The notes below the pieces were generated by a model that was not told the origin of the DNA, made no database searches, and saw nothing but the letters and a program-made list of their open reading frames with translations. This document shows positions 59,017 through 64,000 of a stretch of 64,000 nt of DNA, piece after piece; position 1 is the first letter of the stretch; each line of letters starts with the position of its first letter. Source of the DNA: JAKQEM01 sp964391185 (GTDB taxonomy: Bacteria > Patescibacteriota > Gracilibacteria > Peribacterales > Peribacteraceae); the NCBI GenBank assembly GCA_964391185.1, contig CAYMIX010000005.1, positions 55,546-119,545 on the forward strand, read 5' to 3'. Both the position numbers and the translations under genes were made by a program.

Positions 59017-60162
59017 ATGTTTGAGCTCCTCAGCACATCGCCATTTGGCAGACGCGGCCGCATCCACACAATGCACGGCGTCATCGAAACACCGGTATTT
59101 TTCCCGGTAGGTACAGCAGGCGCTATGCGAGGAATAACACTCGACAACCTCACAGAGCTTGGCTCACAGGTGTTACTCTGCAATACATACCATTTACATC
59201 TTCAACCAGGCGAAGACGTTATCGAAGCTGCGGGTGGCCTGCACAAATTTATCGGATGGACAGGACCGATCCTTACCGACTCCGGCGGTTTCCAGGTATT
59301 CTCCCTTGAAGGAATGCGCAAAATGAAGGAAAACGGTGTTGAGTTCCAATCGCACATCGATGGAAGCAAGCATTTTCTCGGGCCAGAGGAAGCAATGACG
59401 ATTCAGCACACTTTGGGATCGGACATTATTATGTGTTTTGATGAATGCCCACCCTCTACAGCTCCTCGCTCTAAACAGATTGATGCTGTTGATAGGACCT
59501 TGCGTTGGGCAAAGGAATGCAAGGCTCATCACGAGCGATTGAAGATTCAGAAGAAACAGACGAATCAGAGGATACAGAAGAGCGGAGGTTCCTCTGATTC
59601 TTCTGAATCCTTTGTCTCCTCTGAATCCTCACCATTGCTTTTCGGCATCGTCCAAGGCGGCCTTGAGCAGGACTTACGCAAACGATGTGCGGAAGAGCTC
59701 ATCAGTATTGGCTTCGATGGCTACGCCATCGGCGGACTCGCCGTGGGTGAAACGGAAAAAGAAATGTATGACGTGATCGATTACGTATGTCCGGTATTAC
59801 CCGAAGATAAACCTCGCTATTTGATGGGTGTTGGAAAAATCTCTCAGCATCGTGAAGCGGTAAAGCGTGGCGTCGATATGTTTGACTGTGTTCTCCCGAT
59901 GCGCGAAGCACGTCATGGCAAAATTATCCGCATGGATGGAAGCGTCGTGCGCATTCGCAATCAGCAATACATCAACGATCACTCGCCTATCGATGCAGAT
60001 TCTCCTTCGTCCTTCAGCAGAAAACATTCGTTGAGTTACCTCTCACATTTATTCCGTGCCAACGAAAGATCTGCCGAGACGATTGCCTGCATGCAAAACA
60101 TGGCTGTGACTCTCAAAGCCATGTCGGATTTAAGAAAAGTCTTGGAATCTGGTATCGAATGA
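59017..60162 (+). CDS. tgt: Queuine/preQ1 tRNA-ribosyltransferase with insertion and no zinc site
   Basis: Exchanges guanine for preQ1 at tRNA position 34 (His, Asp, Asn, Tyr). The 381-aa protein has GTAGAMRGITLDNL, LTDSGGFQVFSLEGM (catalytic Asp region), IMCFDECPPS, GGLAVGE and MREARHGKII. Two oddities: residues 176-206 are a Ser/Gln/Lys-rich insertion encoded by a 93-bp palindromic repeat, and the zinc ligands CxCxxC and His are replaced (DSPSSFS in place of ECDCYTC; Gln in ACMQNM in place of the zinc His). An extended -10 (TGCTATTCT, 59001-59009) ends 7 nt before the ATG. Confidence 0.92.
   Translation: MFELLSTSPFGRRGRIHTMHGVIETPVFFPVGTAGAMRGITLDNLTELGSQVLLCNTYHLHLQPGEDVIEAAGGLHKFIGWTGPILTDSGGFQVFSLEGMRKMKENGVEFQSHIDGSKHFLGPEEAMTIQHTLGSDIIMCFDECPPSTAPRSKQIDAVDRTLRWAKECKAHHERLKIQKKQTNQRIQKSGGSSDSSESFVSSESSPLLFGIVQGGLEQDLRKRCAEELISIGFDGYAIGGLAVGETEKEMYDVIDYVCPVLPEDKPRYLMGVGKISQHREAVKRGVDMFDCVLPMREARHGKIIRMDGSVVRIRNQQYINDHSPIDADSPSSFSRKHSLSYLSHLFRANERSAETIACMQNMAVTLKAMSDLRKVLESGIE
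59542..59634. repeat. 93-bp palindromic repeat inside tgt, in frame
   Basis: Encodes Tgt residues 176-206. It shares the block GTTCCTCTGATTCTTCTGAA and its continuation with the intergenic repeat at 58211-58303 (40 of 43 matches in opposite orientation). E. coli Tgt has no residues at this position. Confidence 0.8.
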
Positions 60163-60279
60163 AATCCGAAGCACGAAACCCTAAACTCGAAACAAATCTG
60201 AACGTTTAAAATTTCAGACATTACAAACATTCTGTATTCCGTTTTGTCTCGAGTTTCGGAATTCGGATTTCGAGTTTAA
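60163..60279. repeat. About 117-bp dispersed repeat, copy 2
   Basis: Inverted relative of 55843-55955. It fills the gap from the tgt stop (60162) to the stop of the convergent rplU (60280). Confidence 0.8.
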
Positions 60280-60594
60280 TCAGGCGTTAATCGCCGTCAC
60301 CTCAATATTCGTGTGCTGCTGCTTGTGACCCTTTGTGCGAATGAAACGCTTGCGGCGGCGCATACGGAACACGCGGATCTTCGCATCTTTGCCGTGGCTA
60401 AGAACTTTTACTTCAACAGATGCACCATCAACGAATGGAGCGCCGAGAACCATATCGCCACCGTCTTTTACAAGCATGTACACATTGCCGAAGGTGAGCT
60501 TCTTGTTCTCTTCAGCATCCTGGAGCGGAACCGTGAGCTTGTCGCCCACTTGGACCTTCTCTTGGAAACCTGCGATTTCGACGACAGCAAACAT
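60280..60594 (-). CDS. rplU: 50S ribosomal protein L21
   Basis: A 23S-binding ribosomal protein. The 104-aa protein starts MFAVVEIAGFQEKVQVGDKL and has VLGAPFVDGASVEVKVL and the basic C-terminal RMRRRKRFIRTKGHKQQHTN, the L21 pattern. In most bacteria rpmA (L27) follows rplU; here the gene is followed only by a repeat and tgt on the other strand. The ATG at 60594 is preferred over 60696. A TAGACT is about 25 nt upstream. Confidence 0.93.
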   Translation of the reverse strand: MFAVVEIAGFQEKVQVGDKLTVPLQDAEENKKLTFGNVYMLVKDGGDMVLGAPFVDGASVEVKVLSHGKDAKIRVFRMRRRKRFIRTKGHKQQHTNIEVTAINA

Positions 60595-60795
60595 GGGAAA
60601 ATGGGCAAATGTGTGCGGGAGTCTACGGAAGATGACCCTATTGCGCAAGTGAGAAGTTGAAGCATTCAAATATAAGCACATATGACCGTTTTGCACTTAC
60701 TCATGAGAGACAAAGACATTCTTCTTTGCACATATTCTACTCATACCTTCGCGTTGTTATTAAATGTTGTTGACATTCGTCAACATTATGCAAAA

Positions 60796-63700
60796 ATGAA
60801 CCCTTTTGTCCCCCCTCCCTTTATTATGGTCCAATCATCGAATCGCTTTATCTCAGGGCTCTGTGCAATCGCTTGCCTCCTATTCACGGGATTCTCATAC
60901 GTTTATGGGGCCGATTCAGCTTTTCTGGACCAAATTATCGAAATTCCTACCGTTCAGTCATCCGCCGATGGTGAGACGGCCTTTGGAAACAGAGATTCCG
61001 CTTCGACAATTGACGAGCAAGACATGTATCGCTTACCGATGATCAATGTCACCAATCTCGTACTTGGAGATATCAGTAACGATTCGATCAACGGAATATT
61101 CACGATCGAGAATGCGGATGAAGCGATGATGGCAGGACTTACATACAAGATGGAAATCTATACAAAAGACACAACGATGATGTTCGACCGTTCTATTGCT
61201 GCCGACGTATTTGCTTTGGTACCAGGCGAGAAGAAAGAAATGACTGCAAAAGTCGCTTTGAATAATGTGCCAACAGGTTCGTACACACTACGTGTACAAG
61301 CGATGACTCAACATGGAAAGAAATTGGGATGGAGCGATGTTCCTTTTGATATTCAATCAAATGCTTCTATGAACGTTGCATTGTATGCAGGAAATATTGT
61401 TCTTCCAGAATTTGAAAACCAAGTTGTTCCTCCGATGACAGGACCAAACCTCGATGCTAACAGCATGTTTACCATGAAGGCGCTTGCAAAAAATACTTCA
61501 GGAAAGTCAGTCACAGTTGTGCCAACACTCGATGTGTATGCATTCGATATGACACGCGGCAATGCGCAGACGCAAACTTTCGCAGCAATCACACTCGCAG
61601 CAGGAGAGACAAAAGAATTTTCTTTGCATGTACAAGCACCGGCAAAAGCTGAGGTGTATTCAGCACTTCTCCGCTTGAAGAATGCAGCGGGGGAAAAGAT
61701 TTCAAGCATTGCAGAATACCGTTACGTTGTTCGTGGGGAAGACGCTGACATCATCATGGTAAAGCCGTTGTCCCTTGGAAAAGATGCAGGTGATACTACA
61801 AAATTACGCATTGATGTAGTAGGAGCTCCAGATGCAGTAACTTCTGTGACAGCCACTCTTGCAATCGAGCTTTCAGATGACGAAGGAATCGTTGGAGATG
61901 TCGACATTGAAGGGTTAAAACTCAGCGATGGCGTCACGTCTGGCATCGCAAGCATTACAAACAATCGCGCAATTGCTGGTACACCTCGTGTTTCTGTTGT
62001 TGTGAAGAATGAAGCTGGTGTCACGCTTGATACATACCAAGCAACTTTCGATGTTTCTGCGGCTGTAATTGGTTCGATCACTAGAAAAGAAGTCGAGATG
62101 CCCGTATCAACTGCAGCCTTGGGAAGTATTGGCTTGGCTCTGCTCAGCACAATGTTGGTAATCGCAGTAGTGTGGATTATCCGCCGCGCGAAGCGCACAA
62201 AGTCATTGGCATTGCCGGTTCATGTGATGATGCTTGTTGCCATGATGGTGAATATTGCAGGTGCTTCCGCAAACGGAATTGAAGTACTAACATCTGTGAC
62301 GGCACCACAATATCATGTGGCATGGACACCTTTAGGCAATACACCAATCATTCAGATTTTCGTAAACCCACCAATTCACGACGCTCCTGCGAACACATAC
62401 AACAAGGGAAACGTTCCTTATACATATACCGTCTTATATGCAGTGTGTGACAATACACCAAGCAGAGTACGTGTGATCGCCCGCTATGACCGCAATGGTG
62501 GTAAGCACTCTAACCTTACGGGAACTGCACAATCGAACTGGATCGTGTTCCACAACACAACGACAACCTACTCCTTCTGTCCGGCTAACTCGACTCCGGT
62601 AAACGCTACATATCCTCATGCACTCTGTTATGGTCCAAGTTTCCAGGGTTCTGGAACGGTGGATCTATCAAGTGTGAATACCAATAACACAACGCTCCAA
62701 TTTGTCGCGAAAATGTATGGAGGAGGTTTTGGGGGAACAAGTTTCCCAGACAGTGCGGTTGTGGCTTCGCAAGCAAACGTCGCAATGCACGCGGTAAATA
62801 TTTGGTTGAATTGGGCATCAAGCAGCTCAAACAGCTCAAGTTCTGTCGGACAATGTGAAGAGAATGGTAATAGGTATGCGACACGCATTATTGAGCAATC
62901 CCCTGTTGTTCTTTCCAGTTCCTGGAGAGCCAATCAAGCCCCGCAGAACGTACTGGGTGCTCCGGACAATGTGATTGTGGACTTCAACCAAACTTCCAAC
63001 AATCAGGTAGGTTTTGTCACAGTCGGATTTGAACCTAACGCATCTATCGTAAACGGACCAGGCAATGACCTGCGCATTCACTTGCAGGATTACATTACTG
63101 GTGAGCCACAGGAACGCTTTGATGTATTGGTGAGCAAAGATGGAACTTACTTCTACAGCATCGGCATGTCCCCACCTCAAACAACGACGACACGCCTGCT
63201 GCAGGAAAGTTATGCATTTGATATTGGATCCAGTGGATTGGATCAGGTGTTCTACGTGAAAATTAGAAACTCTCAGATTGATAATGCGAATCCACACGAA
63301 GGTCCAGATATCGATGCAATTGAGATTTTGAATAAGAGTTGTGGACAGATCAGCTCGAGTTCTTCCAGTTCTTCTGCCATCTCTCAGTGTCCGGTGAACC
63401 TTCGTCATGCGAATGTGATTCTGAGTTCCACCTCTGTTCCTTCTCGTGGTGGTCCTGCGAGCACGATTCTTGGTGCACCAGGTGGAGCAAATGATTCGGT
63501 GAACTTTGATAATGATGGAAATACAGCAGGATTTGTAAAAGTAGGATTCCCTGCTCCGATCATCGATGGTCCGGGTGCAGATTTCATTGTGCACGGAGAG
63601 CATCAGGATGAAGACTTTGAGGTGTTTGTGTATAACACAAATGGCCAGAAGGCTTCTGTGGGATACATTGCGAGAGTGTACCCATACAACACTGGTGCAG

Positions 63701-64000
63701 GGCTCCCAACGTTTGATCTTTCCTTTGATATTTCCGGAACAGGATTCTCTTCTGTTGTTGCAGTAGAGGTATTGAACCGCGAAAGTCGTCCATCCAATGA
63801 TGACAGTGAAGGACCGGATTTAAAAGGGTTTACAAGCATCTATTGTGGAACACAACAGAGTTCCAGCTCCTCTTCCTCTTCTGCCCCTCAATGCCGCGAC
63901 GGTATCGATAATGATGGAGATGGACGGGTGGATTACAACAATGGCAATGGAGATTACGGTTGTGATCACAACGATGATCCAACGGAGAATCCAAACCCAG
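60796..64000 (+). CDS. Giant multi-domain surface protein, cut by the right edge
   Basis: At least 1068 residues are visible, open to the window end. A signal sequence (about 15-40) precedes an extracellular beta-rich region (about 60-430) with Ig-like segments. A two-helix hairpin around RRAKRTKSLALP (about 437-492) would leave both flanks outside. Then come two related beta-sandwich domains of about 145 residues (LGAPDNVIVDFN and LGAPGGANDSVNFDN, each with ...VGF..GFP/E and GPGND/GPGAD). These are joined by Ser runs, and the visible part ends in NDGDG-type Asp-rich, calcium-binding-like sequence. Starts at 60796 or 60826; CATTAT (60784-60789) ends 6 nt before 60796. Likely an adhesin or surface-layer protein, by inference. 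Confidence 0.8.
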   Translation, partial: MNPFVPPPFIMVQSSNRFISGLCAIACLLFTGFSYVYGADSAFLDQIIEIPTVQSSADGETAFGNRDSASTIDEQDMYRLPMINVTNLVLGDISNDSINGIFTIENADEAMMAGLTYKMEIYTKDTTMMFDRSIAADVFALVPGEKKEMTAKVALNNVPTGSYTLRVQAMTQHGKKLGWSDVPFDIQSNASMNVALYAGNIVLPEFENQVVPPMTGPNLDANSMFTMKALAKNTSGKSVTVVPTLDVYAFDMTRGNAQTQTFAAITLAAGETKEFSLHVQAPAKAEVYSALLRLKNAAGEKISSIAEYRYVVRGEDADIIMVKPLSLGKDAGDTTKLRIDVVGAPDAVTSVTATLAIELSDDEGIVGDVDIEGLKLSDGVTSGIASITNNRAIAGTPRVSVVVKNEAGVTLDTYQATFDVSAAVIGSITRKEVEMPVSTAALGSIGLALLSTMLVIAVVWIIRRAKRTKSLALPVHVMMLVAMMVNIAGASANGIEVLTSVTAPQYHVAWTPLGNTPIIQIFVNPPIHDAPANTYNKGNVPYTYTVLYAVCDNTPSRVRVIARYDRNGGKHSNLTGTAQSNWIVFHNTTTTYSFCPANSTPVNATYPHALCYGPSFQGSGTVDLSSVNTNNTTLQFVAKMYGGGFGGTSFPDSAVVASQANVAMHAVNIWLNWASSSSNSSSSVGQCEENGNRYATRIIEQSPVVLSSSWRANQAPQNVLGAPDNVIVDFNQTSNNQVGFVTVGFEPNASIVNGPGNDLRIHLQDYITGEPQERFDVLVSKDGTYFYSIGMSPPQTTTTRLLQESYAFDIGSSGLDQVFYVKIRNSQIDNANPHEGPDIDAIEILNKSCGQISSSSSSSSAISQCPVNLRHANVILSSTSVPSRGGPASTILGAPGGANDSVNFDNDGNTAGFVKVGFPAPIIDGPGADFIVHGEHQDEDFEVFVYNTNGQKASVGYIARVYPYNTGAGLPTFDLSFDISGTGFSSVVAVEVLNRESRPSNDDSEGPDLKGFTSIYCGTQQSSSSSSSSAPQCRDGIDNDGDGRVDYNNGNGDYGCDHNDDPTENPNP

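Noticed and set aside
1..64000. Alternative code with TGA as glycine (Gracilibacteria type)
   Set aside because: Many genes end cleanly at TGA at their family length (UMP kinase region, Tgt, L21, Gnd neighbours), and no in-frame TGA was needed inside a conserved domain.

Overview
The window reads as one contiguous piece of a small bacterial chromosome. Genes are densely packed on both strands with no rRNA, CRISPR, prophage or intact insertion sequence visible. TGA is used as a normal stop (for example at the ends of the type II/IV ATPase, UMP kinase and Tgt genes), so the TGA=Gly code of Gracilibacteria/Absconditabacteria does not apply. The gene mix suggests a Candidate Phyla Radiation (Patescibacteria) member, most plausibly near Ca. 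Peribacteria/Peregrinibacteria. It includes a GspE-like ATPase without its cysteine domain, SLH and DUF4215 cysteine-repeat surface proteins, a cell-surface bactofilin-like protein, many short hypothetical membrane proteins and large Ser-linker surface proteins. That placement is inference from gene content; no marker gene was searched.

Layout. 1-10.3 kb: a division-type penicillin-binding protein (cut by the left edge), GspE-like ATPase, FecR-domain membrane protein, RluD-type pseudouridine synthase, TyrRS, pterin dehydratase, an HNH-like gene, tiny ORFs and an Xer recombinase with a dif-like site in its promoter. 10.3-19.7 kb: envelope and glycolysis genes (SanA/YdcF-like, pgk, WecA/MraY-like transferase, SIMPL-like protein, M23 peptidase), a TsaE-HD fusion and YibE/F. 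19.7-25.4 kb: a Zur-ZIP zinc operon with a Zur-box-like operator, a membrane protein, a large Cys-His-Asp/TPR protein and RarA. 25.4-32.2 kb: acidic SLH protein, tRNA-Pro, PriA, bactofilin-like protein, SpoU methylase. 32.2-39.7 kb: frr, pyrH, tRNA-Arg, DUF4215 protein, pyruvate kinase, ftsL-like/rsmH, L,D-transpeptidase-like protein, tRNA-Ser(GCT). 39.7-49 kb: PD-(D/E)XK nuclease, ROK kinase, M23 peptidase, pentose-phosphate genes tal-gnd and tkt, tRNA-Ser(TGA). 49-64 kb: lipoprotein, GspF-N-domain protein, RecG, NUDIX, MiaA, shikimate-kinase-like protein, ClpP, DoxX, Tgt, L21 and a giant surface protein cut by the right edge.

Three themes link the window. First, for more than 20 genes a clear sigma70-type -10 hexamer (TATAAT, TACACT, TAGAAT and so on) ends only 5-8 nt before the ATG/GTG. 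This predicts pervasive leaderless mRNAs, and the rule was used here to choose start codons. Second, most convergent gene pairs carry a short palindromic repeat at their junction. Several families are present, and one family has a copy inserted in frame inside tgt. Third, structural zinc sites are missing from four proteins that normally have them (GspE-type ATPase, PriA Zn2, Tgt, ROK kinase), while a Zur-regulated ZIP importer is present. This looks like zinc economy.

All repeats, motifs and spacings were read by eye; no alignment, folding or database search was run.
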